From Musa acuminata AAA Group (lineage: Eukaryota; Streptophyta; Magnoliopsida; Zingiberales; Musaceae), in NCBI RefSeq assembly GCF_036884655.1, contig NC_088355.1, positions 23,591,501 through 23,655,500 of the forward strand: DNA of 64,000 bases, read 5' to 3'. Shown here piece after piece: positions 1 through 11,551 of the stretch (within the stretch, counting starts at the first letter, position 1; each line of letters starts with the position of its first letter). The notes under the pieces were generated by a model. That model did not search any database. It saw only the letters and a program-made list of their open reading frames with translations, and was not told the DNA's origin. Made by a program: the position numbers and the translations under genes.

Positions 1-64
1 TTCAAATGAGCCATTTCTCTTGGGTGTTAATCCAAATGAGAAATAACAAGGCTATGATACCAAT
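1..64 (-). mobile_element. Element A: start of internal region with primer-binding site (SIRE-like copia)
   Basis: On the minus strand, the bases next to the LTR end at 65 read ATTGGTATCATAGC (positions 64-51). This is the plant initiator-tRNA-Met primer-binding site with one mismatch to TGGTATCAGAGC. The bases beyond it match the start of the internal region of element C (6748 onward), including the start of gag. Element A therefore runs leftward out of the window and only its 5' end is present. Confidence 0.8.
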
Positions 65-617
65 TGTTAGGATCAAGAGTGGCACTAAGAGGGGGGGGTG
101 AATTAGTGCAGTGGAAAAATCACGTCTTCAAAAACTTTTATACGATAAAATCTGTTTACATTGAAAACGATTTCGGAAACTTAATTTAAAAGCATATGGA
201 AGTGTAGTAACTAAGTAAAGTAGTTTGCAGTATGTAAATGGCCACAATAGAAATGCAAACCAGATTTTAGAGTGGTTTGGTCAATGTGACCTACATCCAC
301 TTTCGGCTTCCTCCTTCGATGAGGTCACCAGCGTCCACTAGAGGCCTTCCTTCAATAGGCGAAGGCCAATTCTCCTTTTCATGGGTTTAGAAGACAACCC
401 TTACAAGCACTCACACTCCTTTTACATAATTCTAAACTTAGAGTGGAGGAGGGAATATTTAAATAGATTACAGCAACGTTTTCTCACTTTTGAATACTCT
501 GTGCTTGTGTATTTTGACCAGGGATGAGAGGGGTATTTATAGGCTTCAAGTTGATTCAAACTTGGAGCCTAAAACTTTCCCATCCCGGGTTCCCCGGGCA
601 CAGGCAGTACTACTGCC

Positions 618-840
618 TACGTTGGGCGGTACCACCGCCCAATGTTAGTCTAACACTAACACTGCCCTGGGCGGTACCACCGCCTAAGTCTGGTAGTACC
701 ACCACCCAAGTCTAGCAATACCACTGATTGGGGGGCAGTGCTGGGTGGTACCACCGCCCAGACTGGTGGTACCACCACCTGGCACCCTACTAGGGGCGGT
801 ACAACCACCTAGACTAGCGGCCACCGCCTGACACAGTCTT
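618..840. repeat. Cluster of GGCGGTnCC/ACCGCC mini-hairpins in copia LTR
   Basis: About eight spaced copies or variants of GGCGGTACCACCGCC occur here. GGCGGT and ACCGCC pair across a 3-nt loop. On the element's own strand the cluster lies just upstream of the TATA-like box. The same motif clusters at the same place in the other copia LTRs of the window (6057-6170, 14090-14180, 57840-58015). Confidence 0.85.
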
Positions 841-1287
841 GAAGACTGTGCCACGATGGTGAGACTTCTTGGGGCATTGTTTGGGCCTCTTATTAGGCCC
901 AACATAGTCCTTACAGGGGCCTAGCTGGCCCCTAATTGGGTTAGCCCAAATCAAACCCAATTACGTGCTAACTACGAAATCTAAGACATAATCTGAGCTA
1001 AACAAGTTCGTAAGTCTATTCTTTCAGCAAGCTTCCGGTGATCTTCTAACGAACCTCCGACGATCTCTCGGCAATGTTTCGGCGGACACCTGGCAATGTA
1101 ATATCCCTCACTTTTGAAAATTATTAATAAGGATTTATATGTAAATTTGAGGACCTATATGTAAATATAAAAATTTCAAGGATTAAACTACTAAGTTGCA
1201 AAATGAAAAGAAAATAAAGAAAATCGAAAATTTTGGTTTTATCCCACCGCCTCCCACGCACTCTCTGTTTCTTCGAGAAACAGAGAG

Positions 1288-2690
1288 GAGCGATGGGGCG
1301 TGAAGAGAGAAGAAAGAAGAAGAAGAGGGAAAAGAAGAGAGGAGGAAGAGGGAGAAGAGAAGAAAAGAAGAAGAAGAAGAAGAGAGGGAAGATGGAGAGG
1401 AGAGGGAGAGGCAGCAGCAGCAGTTAGGGCTGCTGTACCTCTGTTTCCCGCAGGTGGAAACAAAGGAGAGGATGTGTGGGGCGTTGGGGAGGAGAAGGGA
1501 AGAAGAAGAAGAAGAAGAGAGGAGGATAGCTACGGCAAGGCTGCAGCGAGGAGGTGTGTGGCGTTGGGGAGGAAAAGGGAAGAGGAGAAGAAGAGAAGGA
1601 GAAGAAGAGGGAAAAGAGAGGGACGAGGGAGAGGAGAGAGAGGTGGCAGTAGCTAGGGCTGCAGCACCTCTGTTTCCTGCAGGTGGAAACAGAGGAGAGG
1701 TGTGGGGCGTTTGAAGAGGAGAAGAAGAAGAAGAGGAAGAGAAGAAGAAGAGGAAGCAGGAGAAGAGGTTGTGATACCTCTGTTTCCTGCAGAGGAAACA
1801 GAGGAGAGGGTGTGTGTGACGCCGGGGAAGAAGGGGCTGCAGCTGCGGCGATGGCAGCTACAGTTGGAAGAGAAGAAGAAGAGGAAGATGAGCAGGGGAG
1901 GAAGAAGAGGTTGCGGCCGTGGCTGCGGCCGCGACTGCAGTAGTTGCAGTGGGGAGAGAAGAAGAAGAAAGGAAGGAGAAGGAAGAGGAGAAGGGAAAGA
2001 AGTAGCTGCGGTTGCGGCAGTGGCAGCTGCAGTTGTGGCAGGGAAAGAGAAAAAGGAAAGGAAGAAGAAGAGAAAGGGAAGGAGAGGAAGAAGAGAGGAA
2101 GAGGAGAAGGGGCTGCGGCTGCGGCGATGGCAGCTGCAGTTGGAAGAGAAGAAGGACAGGAAGATGAGCAGGGGAGGAAGAAGAGGCTGCGGCCGTGGCT
2201 GCGGCCACGACTGCAGTAGTTGCAGCGGGGAGAGAAGAAGAAGAAAGGAAGGAGAAGGAAGATGAGAAGGGAAAGAAGTAGCTGCGGTTGCGGCAGTGGC
2301 AGCTGCAGCTGTGGTAGGGAAAGAGAAAAAGGAAAGGAAGAAGAAGAGAAAGGGAAGGAGAGGAAGAGGAGAAGGGGCTGCGGCTGCGGCGATGGCAGCT
2401 GCAGTTGGAAGAGAAGAAGGACAGGAAGATGAGCAGGGGAGGAAGAAGAGGCTGCGGCCGTGGTAGAGGCTGCGACTGCAGCAGTGCAGTTGGGAAAGAA
2501 AAGAAAGGAAAGGGGGAAAAAGGGGCTGCGGAAGGGATTGCGGCCACAGCGGCAGCGACTGCGTATGCAGCAGCTGTGTCTGCGAAAGAAGAGGAGGAAG
2601 GAAGTAGTGCAGTGGAAGGGGCAGCGATTGTGGCAGCGACAGTGGTGGTGGCTGTGGCAACTGCGTTTGGGAAAGAAAATGAAGGAATGA
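1288..2690 (+). repeat. Purine-rich (GA/GAA) block of the H LTR with interspersed hairpins
   Basis: About 1.4 kb is nearly pure A/G on this strand, built from GAAGAAG, GGAGAGG and GCTGCGGC(TG)GC-type units, with about 300-bp internal near-repeats (1830-2120, 2105-2400 and 2375 onward). The coding-like frames on both strands come from the absence of T and have no domain. Hairpin arms CCTCTGTTTCC/GGAAACAGAGG interrupt it at 1438-1466, 1667-1695 and 1777-1804. A related CTCTCTGTTTCT hairpin at 1261-1287 marks its start. Confidence 0.9.
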
Positions 2691-4134
2691 GAGTAAAAGA
2701 GAGTAGGTGACTATGCCTCTATCTTCTGTATGAGCTACAGTTGTGAAGGAAAAGTAGAAGGATTTGGGCTGACACCTTCTTTGGATCTTCGGATCAAAAT
2801 CTTTGAAAGGCAAGTGTTCCTATCCTTCCTATTGCAAGCTTTCTAATCTTTCCTATTGCAAGTGTCCTTATCTTTCCTTACCGCAATTTTACCACTACAT
2901 TTGTTTTGAATATGAGGAACTTTGAATTGTTCTAGCCTTTCATTTGATATATCTCCTGTTTAGACGTAACGATTCGAATCTATGCAACTTCTTATATTCT
3001 GACCCTTCTACTTTGTTATGGCTATAACTTCATGTATTGACCTCTGATTTGGACAAAACTTATTTGATCAGAATATAGACTCATAAACCTTTCTTTTGAT
3101 AGCTTATTTTAAGAATTCTGAGTAAGTTTGCTTACCCAAATGTCTGTTTCAAATGAGCCTATGGATGCTGCAAAACAAGGATCAAGATTTCTGACCTTTC
3201 GATACTAAAATGCCTATAACTCCCTGTTGGAAATTCTGATTTGTACCAAACTGATTTTATTTGAAACTAGACTTGAAAATATTTCTTTTGATATATAGAT
3301 TGAAAATTTTGGAATTCAAAAGCCTATCTTGCTATCCGTTGATTCCGCCCTATAGATTCTGTAAAACAGTGATTTAGTCTTTGACTTTTGGTCACTAAAT
3401 CCATGGTAACTCCTTGTTGGAAACCTTGATTCGTATGAAACTTATTTCATCAGAAAACAGATTGATATATCTTTCAACAGTAGTTTTCTTATGGGTATTG
3501 GAGTATAATTGATATTCTGAAGTATTTGTTCTATGTGCCACTTGAATTCTGTCAGAATTCGAGCTTTGGTCGATTTCGCGTATTCTGTTCCATTCCTTTG
3601 GATATTGAATTCATCTAACCTTCTTATTTGAATTGAGCTAAATATGATTGCTTGGAATCCCTGTATACCCTTGCTTTCATTTCATTCCAAATCTGAATAC
3701 ATTTGTGTGAGATTTGTTCCTTGCATCGTATTGTCTCGAAAAGACACATGTACGTTTTGTTGTTCCGCGTGTGTTTCCGATATATGCTACTTATTGTTAA
3801 AAGTGCCCTCTTATGCTCTAGTATTTGTGGGATTGTCTGGACCTTTGCCAGAAATGGTAAAGGGTATGTGTTTAGAGCCTGCGATGCTCTGCCGGCCCCC
3901 TTTGGCTTCACCTAGACGTGGGTGAATAGAGCTCCCAGACGTGGGAGACTTCTGTCTGGTGGTCATTCAGAAATGGATGAATCACGTTCTGTCTAAGGTC
4001 CCACTACACCTTCTGTATGTTTGATATGATATCAAGAGCTTTGGTTATGTGTTTATGTACATGCTTTGGATAAGAATGATATGAATGCAACGTCAAAGAC
4101 GACGTTTGAGCTTTTGTTTGGTATTTGTTATTGT

Positions 4135-4730
4135 TATGCTCCGAAAGGTTCCATATGTTATTGATATGCTCCAGAACATTTCATACGCCATTGATAAGCT
4201 CCGAAATGTTTCATTTGTTATTGATATGCTCCGAAACATTTCATATGCCTTTGTTATGCTCCGAAATGTTTCATTTGCTATTGTTATGCTCCTGATGTTC
4301 CATTTATTATTGATATGCTCTGAAACATTTCATATGCCTTTGTTATGGTCCGAAATGTTTCATCTGTTATTGTTATGCTTCGAAATATTTCATACGCCGT
4401 TGATATGCTCCGGAACATTTCATACGCCTTCGATGATCTCTAAAGCGTTTCATTTGTTATTGATATGTTCCGAAACATTTCATTCGTTGTTGATATGCTC
4501 CGAAATGTTTCATCTGTTATTAGCATGCTTCGAAATGTTCCATATATCATTGATATGCTCCGGAACATTTCCTACGCTATTGATATGCTCCAATTACTCT
4601 GTGCCTCATTTGCTATGAACTGATATGTTCTGAAATGTCCTATTTGCAATTGATATGCTTTGGAACATCTCGTACACTATTGATATGCTCCAATTACTCT
4701 ATGCTCCATTGGTTATGAACCAAATATGTT
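4135..4730 (+). repeat. 30-bp minisatellite in solo H LTR
   Basis: About 16 to 18 diverged copies of a 30-bp unit (core TTGATATGCTCCGAAACATT) are arranged head to tail, degenerating after about 4620. Because 30 is a multiple of three, the plus strand keeps a 177-codon frame with a 10-residue periodicity (4085-4618). I read this as a repeat artefact. The homologous stretch in the array LTRs (about 41040-41330, 47210-47500, 53430-53720) is shorter. Confidence 0.85.
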
Positions 4731-5483
4731 TTGAATGACATGACACATATGATTTTGTATCTAATGAGATGGTATCCTTGAGAATTCTTGTATTCTGCCC
4801 TGCATTATGATATCTTACTTGTTTGAAACCGTTCCTTTTGTTCTGAATATGCTTTGTTACTTGCTGAGCTGTTTTTAGCTCACTCCGTTGTTATATAAAT
4901 CTTTCAGGTCAGCTTGTCACTCTTTGAGATGTTTGAATTGGGCTGAGGCAGTGGAGAGCTATTCTGAATTATGGGCAAGTCTTGTTGGTTATTATGTTAT
5001 TGTTGTATAAGCATATTTTGTATGAAATGAAATGTTGTCGATGAATCGAAATGGATATACTATGTAAAAGAGTTAGAAGATCTCTTTTATTTGGAATTTC
5101 GGAATGTTAAGTCTAGTTTACGATGATATGAACTTATGGTAAATGGTTGGAGTTATGATTGTATAAATTACATAGCTTGTGGATTGGTAAATGTTATTTA
5201 TGTTTGTTAAGTTGGCTTGGATTGCCATAAATATAAATTATCGAGTGACGTGATATATGATTATAAACTGCACAGGTTTTATAGATGTGAATTTGATAGA
5301 ATGTTTTTCAGTGTCCTCAAATGTGTGTTTGGATCCTGGATTAGTTGTGATGAAAATTTTAATATTGTCGATATTTTGAGGGGCGTGACAGGCAAACTCC
5401 TAGACTTTACGACGATCTTCTTGGTGAGTTCCAATGAGCTTCTTTGGCAAACTCCGAGACTTCTCGGTTGGTTCTAACAGAAC

Positions 5484-6747
5484 TGTTGAATCTCAGATTT
5501 TGATGATGAAGTCAATTGATGGGTTAATTAATCCAATCTATATTATTGAGTTAAGTGTGCAGGATTAACTATGATAGCTTGAAGACATAAAGTAAGTTTA
5601 CCGGAGTCAAGTTCGATGGGTGTTCGAGAGTCCGCCGAAAGTCCAAAGAATCGTCGGAAGTGCTACCGGAACCAACCAAGAAAGAATCAGGGACTTACCA
5701 AAGTTTTCGGAAGTCCATTGGAAAGATTATCGAAGGTTCACAGAGATCACCGAGAAGGTTTAGATACCAAAGACTCGTTGAACTCGCCACAAGATCGGGA
5801 GCCTGTTGGGAGTCCATTGGAAGAAATCCGAGGGTGTATCAGAAGTCCGTTGGAAGTTCATCGGAAAGCTCGTCGGAAGGAAACTCGACGTTGCCAATTA
5901 AAAATTTGCTTAGGGCTATGTCTTAATTTCATAGTTTACATATAATTTAGGTTAGGATTAAGGGTTAATCTTATAACCCGGTTAGGAGCCAATTGGGCCC
6001 GAGTTTGGACTAGTTTGAGCCAAGTTTGGAGCCCAACCATTAAGCTAGAATAGTCCATGCGGTGGCATCGGCGAACTAGACAATGGCATCGCCCAAAACT
6101 CGAGAGGTCCGGCGGTGGCACCCCCAGTACATTGTCAGTTTCAGACACTAACAGGCGGTGGCACCGCCAGCACAAGGAAACCCAAAAGTAATTCAAATTT
6201 GGAGCTCAAATTTGAATCCTCTTGGGGCCTATAAATACCCCTCAATTCTCAGCAGAGATTACACCTTTTTGAGAAGTTAGAAAGTGAGAAAAAGCTCTAG
6301 CAAAGTATTGTTTTCAATAGCTTAAGAGTTCACCTCCCTTTTTCTCTTTGAAAAAAATCTGTAAGAGTGTGAACCACTTGTAAGAAGATTGTAAGAGGGA
6401 TATTTGGTATTTTCCCTTCAAAGTGATTTGCTAATGGAAGTTGGGAGCCTCATCGAAGAAGGCTTTGAAAGTGGATGTAGGTCATTTGACTAAACCACTA
6501 TACACCGTGGTGTTCCTTGAATGTGTGAGTGTTTAATTTTCTGAACCATTTCTCTACTTAGTTGCAAATTGTTCGATTTTCATCTCCCTACTCTTTACTA
6601 CCTTTACTCGAGCTATTTTAGCTAAGTCATCCTTCGTCAAATCGAAATCTCTACACATTTACGAAATTGATTTCGAACTTATGAGTTTTAATCCGCTACA
6701 CTAATTCACCCCCCCCCCCCCCTCTTAGTACCACTCCGATCCTAACA
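5484..6747 (+). repeat. Element C 5' LTR (1,264 bp)
   Basis: Starts TGTTGAATCTCAGATTTTG and ends CTCCGATCCTAACA. A TATA-like CTATAAATACCC lies at about 6231-6242, so U3 is roughly 750 bp. The GGCGGTGGCACCGCC-type cluster lies upstream of it at 6057-6170. A long C run at about 6708-6722 lies close to the LTR end. It is shorter than the 1.63-kb LTRs of A and B, lacking a segment like the one near 14950-15200. Confidence 0.92.
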
Positions 6748-6749
6748 AT

Positions 6750-6761
6750 TGGTATCAGAGC
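6750..6761 (+). promoter_or_regulatory. Primer-binding site of element C (initiator tRNA-Met)
   Basis: TGGTATCAGAGC two bases after the LTR end is the exact complement of the plant initiator-tRNA-Met 3' end used by most plant LTR retrotransposons. Confidence 0.95.
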
Positions 6762-6799
6762 AAGGCTCACTCTCATATTTGGTTTAATACCCAAGAGAG

Positions 6800-7918
6800 A
6801 TGGCTTACTCCGGCATGCAAGAGGGTCACTCTATTATATGTCCGCTTATGTTTAATGGGTCAGATTACATCTATTAGAAGACTCATATAAGGATCTTCCT
6901 TATTTCCATAGATTTTGAGCTTTAAAATATTATCGAAAATGGATTTCAAAAATCTTCTATTCCTATGAGCGAATGGGATGAATCGAAGAAGAAGGTTTTT
7001 GCTTTAAACGCAAAGGCTATGAATGCCTTGTTTTGTGCACTTAACAAAAATGAATTTAATCGCGTTTCAATTTGTGATTCGACTTTTGATATTTGGAGAA
7101 CTCTTGAGGTCACTCATGAAGGCACTAGCCAAGTGAAAGAGTCCAAAATCAATATTCTTATGCATTCTTACAAACTTTTTTGGATGAAACCAAGTGAGTC
7201 CATCGGAGACATGTACACCCGTTTTACGGATGTCATCAATGGACTCAAAGCTCTTGGTAAATGTTTTTTTAACTTTGAACTAGTAACTAAAATTTTAAGA
7301 TCTCTTCCAAAGAGTTGGGATCCAAAAGTTACGACCATTCAAGAGGCCAAGGACCTTAAAACATTTCCTCTCGAAGAACTTATTGGGTCTCTAATGACCT
7401 ACGAAATGACATGTCATGCTCATGAAGAGCTCGAGAACCCTCTTCCAAAGAACAGGAAGGATATGACACTTAGAACACAAGAAGACCACTTGAAAGGAAC
7501 ATCAAGTGATGAGGATAGTGACGATGACATTACACTTTTAACTCGAAAATTTAAAAAATTTATAAGAAAGAATAAATTTAAAAATGATACCGAAAACAAA
7601 CTTGAACATAAAAAAGACCAAGTAATATGTTACGAATGCAAGAAGTTGGGGCACTTTAAAAATAAATGCCCCCAAGCCAAGAAGAAGCAACCGAAGAAGA
7701 AGAAAGCTTTAAAAGCGACTTTGGACGACTCAAGTGATTCCGAGAATGAAGAAGCTAGCAACAAAGAGGAGGCAAACTTCGCGCTAATGGCTTTAGGAGG
7801 AGAGGTTTGTGATTTAATTAATGAAGATTTATCTTTCGATGAACTTTCTTTCGCTTTTCATGAATTATTTGATGAGTGTAGAACTATTAGTAAGAAGTTC
7901 AATCTATTAAAGAAATAG
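6800..7918 (+). pseudogene. Element C gag (nucleocapsid) pseudogene
   Basis: The family reading frame starts at ATG 6800 but meets a TAG at 6875-6877 and a TAA at about 6929-6931, both where a Trp codon would be expected. The remaining frame from ATG 6965 gives 317 residues ending at 7918. It resembles the copia gag domain and carries one CCHC zinc knuckle near residues 222-237 (CYECKKLGHFKNKC), followed by a Lys-rich stretch and an acidic Ser/Asp/Glu stretch. It packages element RNA in intact relatives. Here pol is in the same frame beyond the stop at 7916-7918. Confidence 0.85.
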
Positions 7919-8947
7919 CATGCCTTACTACAAAATAAGCTTGATAGTCTTCAAACTCCTCCATGCTCTAAGTGTGAACACTTAGAAGTAATACAAAATG
8001 AGAATTTGCTACTTAAGGATACCTTAAACAAGTTTAAGGTCAGTAGCAAAGGCTTGGACAGGATCCTTGCAAATAAAGGTCACGTCGTAAATAGAAGTGG
8101 AATTGGTTTTATGAGAGGATCTCACCAAAATCCTACCACCTTTATTAAAGGACCCGTATTATATATTTCACCTTATTTGAAATATAACTTTTGTTGTAAA
8201 TCCGGACATGTTGTTTACAAATATCCATTTAAGAAAATTAGTCCACATAAGTTGATATGGGTTTCTAAATGAACTATAAATAATTCAATGATGAATGATA
8301 AAATTAGTAGATCAATTTTTGAGGCACCCAAAATCAAATGAATACCTAAAAACCATCCTTTTTTGTAGACAAACTCACAAGCTAGGAGCAAGAGATGGTA
8401 TCTTGATAGTGGATGCTCAAGGCACATGACCAGATATCCATCTCATTTCTTTATGCTCACTAACAAAGAAGAAGGGTATATCACCGTAAGAGACAACAAC
8501 AAAAGTAAAATCATTGGCAAGGGAACCATAGGTAACAAATCAAGTTTTTCAATTGATGATGTGTTGCTAGTTGATGGATTAAAATATAATCTCTTAAGCA
8601 TTAGTCAATTATGCGATAAAGGTTATATCGTTAGATTTGAATCTAATGTGTGCATTATTGAAAAACCAAATAATAACATATCAATGATTGCCTTAAAACA
8701 AAATAATATCTACACCATCAACCTTGATAAACTTAGTAATGAAATGTGTTTTTCCACTTTAAATGATGATGCTTGGCTTTGGCATAGGAGATTAGGCCAT
8801 GAAAGTATGAAACTAATATCTAAGATTTCATCTAGAGAGTTAATACGAGGGATTCCCAATATGAAGTTTGTTAAGGACAAAGTGTGTGATGCTTGTCAAT
8901 TAGGAAAACAAATAAAAACTAGTTTCAAACCAAAAAAATTAAATTAG
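7919..8947 (+). pseudogene. Element C pol part 1: gag-pol spacer, aspartic protease and pre-integrase domain
   Basis: After a degraded spacer with a stop at 8270-8272, the frame runs through a copia protease with active-site motif LDSGCSRHM (about 8405-8430). The GAG-pre-integrase zinc-binding region follows: WLWHRRLGH near 8773-8800, then CDACQLGK near 8884-8910. These correspond to the HHCC finger of retroviral-type integrase. The frame ends at a TAG at 8945-8947; the integrase core continues in another frame, so a 1-nt indel lies around 8935-8960. Confidence 0.85.
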
Positions 8948-8948
8948 C

Positions 8949-9872
8949 ACCACTAGACCATTGCAATTGATCCATTTGGATTTATTTGGACTAATTGACA
9001 CAACGAGTCTAGGAGAAAGCAAATATGCCTTCGTAATTGTAGATAACTATAGTAGATACACTTGGACCTATTTCTTGGCTCACAAAAATGATTATTTCAA
9101 ATGTTTCTTTAAATTTTGTAAACTTACTCAAAACGAAAAAGGCTTCATGATTTCATCAATCTGGAGTGATCACGGTGGCGAATTTTAAAATCATGACTTC
9201 CAAAGTTTTTGTGAATCCAATGGATATAACCACAACTTCTCCACTCCGAGAAATCCTCAACAAAATGGGGTAGTTGAAAGAAAAAATAAAAATTTACAAG
9301 AAATTGCAAGAACCATGTTAAATGGACACAATCTGCCTAAGTATTTTTGGGCCGAAGTCGTTAATACGGCTTGCTATATCATAAATAGGGTTCTAATATG
9401 ACCATCTCTATCAAAAACTCTGTATGAATTATGGAATAATAAAAAACCTAATGTTTCTTATTTTAAAGTTTTCGATTGTAAATGCTTTATTTTGAATAAA
9501 AAGGATGCCTTAGGAAAATTTGATGCTAAATCCGATGAATGTATCTTTCTTGGTTACTATTTCATTTCTAAGGCTTTTTGTATTTTTAACAAAAGAACCT
9601 TAGTTATAGAAGAGTCTATTCATGTAGTTTTTAATGAAATTTCTAAGTTAAAGAAAAATAATTTTGATGATTATCTTGGTTTTGATAATTTGAATTTAAA
9701 TGAACCCCCTCTTCAAAATAGCAACTTGGATGCATCTTCTTCCGAAATTTTCTTACCCAAGGAATGGAAGTATGTAGATACTCATCCAAAGGAGTTAATT
9801 ATAAGAGATACATCAAAAGGGGTTCAAACTCATTCTTCCTTCAAGAATTTTTGTACTAATGCCTCAAATTGA
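8949..9872 (+). pseudogene. Element C pol part 2: integrase core and C-terminal region
   Basis: The first catalytic Asp is in HLDLFG (about 8973) and the second in SDHGGEF (about 9168-9188). A nonsense TAA follows at 9186-9188, and the same frame continues to NGVVERKNK (about 9264-9290) with the catalytic Glu, completing DD35E. A second in-frame TGA is at about 9400. The frame from 9492 to 9872 is the copia integrase C-terminal segment (CIFLGYYFISKAFCIFNKRT). No uninterrupted protein can be made. Confidence 0.87.
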
Positions 9873-10395
9873 ACCTATATACATTGATAAAGCCTTAAAA
9901 GATGATTCATGGGTTATTGCAATGTAAGAGAAATTGAACCAATTTGAGAGGAATAAGATATAGAAGCTTGTTCCTAGACCTAGTGACCATTTAGTCATTA
10001 GTACTAAATGGATCTTTAGAAACAAGCAAGATGAATGCGGTATCGTGGTTAGAAATAAGGCTAGACTGGTGGCCAAAGTTTTCAACCAAGAAGAAGGTAT
10101 CGACTACGAAGATACCTTCGCTCCTATGGTAAGATTAGAAGCCATTAGGATACTCCTTGCCTATGCTAGTAGTAATGATTTTAAACTATTTCAAATGGAT
10201 GTCAAAAATGCTTGCTTGAATAGTTTTCTTTCCAAAGAAGTGTATGTTGAACAACCTCCCGGATTTGAAAATTTTCTTCTTCTTAATCATGTATTTAAAT
10301 TGACTAAGGCTCTCTATGGCTTAAAACAAGCTCCTAGAGCTTGGTATGAAAGGCTTAGTTCCTTTCTTATTTTAAATAATTTTATAAAAGTGTAG
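9873..10395 (+). pseudogene. Element C pol part 3: reverse transcriptase, truncated before the YVDD centre
   Basis: Copia RT begins near 9880 with stops and a frameshift, then runs open from 10045 to 10395. Typical blocks are visible: DTFAPMVRLEAIR, FQMDVKNACLN (first catalytic Asp) and LYGLKQAPRAWYERL. After NNFIKV a stop follows, and the sequence at 10400 already matches the connection/RNase H side of pol. The block carrying YVDD, several hundred bases in relatives, is missing. This is an internal deletion that abolishes polymerase activity. Confidence 0.85.
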
Positions 10396-10994
10396 GACTT
10401 TGTGCTAGGTTTCAAGCTAATCCTAAATTGTTTCATCTTAAAAGTGTTAAAAGAATCTGTAGACATCTTAAAGGAACTCCTAATTTAGGATTATGGTATC
10501 CAAAATCTAATAATTTTGATTTCATTGCTTACACAGATACCGATTTTGGCGGATGTAGGATATATAGAAAAAACACATTCGGAACATGTCAATTTTTAGG
10601 ACATGCACTTGTTTCTTGGACTTCTAAGAAACAAAATTTGGTTGCACTATCTACAGCGGAAGCCGAATATATAGCTGCAAGTGCATGCTGTGCACAAGTT
10701 ATTTGGATGAAAAATACATTGGCAGGCTATGGAATTTACTTAAAGAACATTCCCATAAAATGTGATAATACAAGTGCTATTTGTCTAACTAAAAATCCAA
10801 TTCAACACTCTAGAATTAAGTATATTGACATTAAGCATCACTTTATACGAGATCATGTCAATAATAATAATGTCATTCTAGAATTTATTGATATAAAGCA
10901 TCAATTAGTGGATATTTTCATAAAAGCCTTAAATAAAGATCAATTTGACTTTATTAGAAGGGAATTAGGCATGTTGAATTGTCCTTGTGAATGA
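10396..10994 (+). pseudogene. Element C pol part 4: RT connection and RNase H
   Basis: From 10428 a 188-codon frame carries the copia RNase H domain: AYTDTDFGGCR (first Asp), SWTSKKQNLVALSTAEAEYIA (catalytic Glu) and KCDNTSAI (Asp). It ends with the SIRE-type tail ELGMLNCPCE. The frame differs from the RT frame before it because of the deletion near 10396. RNase H residues look intact, but the domain cannot be translated as part of a working pol. Confidence 0.88.
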
Positions 10995-11159
10995 GCTTGA
11001 TTGTATATATTTTTCGAAAAAAATTTATCCTCTTTTTGAATTTTGTGGATTTGACTTCTTTCTTTTGGATTTTAAATGATATCTTAAAGAGTAATCCAAG
11101 ACACTATCCTATCTTAAATCAAACATATTAAAACTTTTGAAAAAAAAAAAAAAAATTAA

Positions 11160-11300
11160 TGTGCCAACGGTGGCACCGCTAGAACTGGTGGTAGCATCGC
11201 TGGGGCGCTCGGTCCCCAAGCGGTGGCATCGCTCGGTCCCCAGGCGGTGGCATCGCTCGGTTGGCGATGGCACCGCTTGAGAACCCCCTTATAAAGAGGG
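11160..11300 (+). repeat. GGTGGCACCGC-type mini-hairpin cluster between pol and env-like ORF
   Basis: Several copies of GCGGTGGCATCGCT/GGTGGCACCGCT occur within 140 bp, followed by a TATA-like CTTATAAAGAGG at about 11290. The motif and its position before a TATA-like box mirror the LTR clusters. This may be a second promoter-like module ahead of the third ORF; that function is inference. Confidence 0.7.
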
Positions 11301-11551
11301 GGGGATTAGGGTCGACGGTGGAACTGCCCCCAACTTGAGAGCACCCTCCCTAGCACTCTCACAAAGCCCTCTAAACCTCTCTCAACCTCATTCTAAGTCT
11401 CTAAAAGCCTAAGAGAGGGGTTCTTCTTGGATCAAGCTCTCTACCTCCCAAGGAAACTTATATAAGGTAAGATCTAAAATTTTTTTTTTCTTCCTCTCAT
11501 TATTTGGCCTATTCTTTGAAGTTCTTTCTTAATCTATCATCATGATTAGAT

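Larger units (their letters stand above)
1097..5390 (+). mobile_element. Solo LTR of long-LTR family H (4,294 bp)
   Basis: It begins TGTAATATCCCTCAC and ends GAGGGGCGTGACA, with TG...CA termini and 5-bp target duplication GGCAA on both sides (1092-1096, 5391-5395). No internal region or primer site adjoins it, so it is a solo LTR left by LTR-LTR recombination. It is the plus-strand counterpart of the three LTRs at 40368-44881, 46538-51102 and 52759-57323. Compared with those it has a longer 30-bp repeat array and lacks the 48-bp array. All long ORFs inside it are composition artefacts. Confidence 0.92.

Noticed and set aside
1300..2813. Long overlapping frames on both strands (up to 386 codons) in the GA-rich block, and counterparts at 43136-44796, 49369-51017 and 55590-57238
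   Set aside because: They arise because one strand has almost no T or A, so stops are absent. The products are Lys/Arg/Glu or Ser/Leu/Pro low complexity, lie inside LTRs and show no domain.
4085..4618. 177-codon frame with a 10-residue repeat
   Set aside because: It follows the 30-bp minisatellite of the solo LTR, and the array LTRs do not preserve it as a frame.
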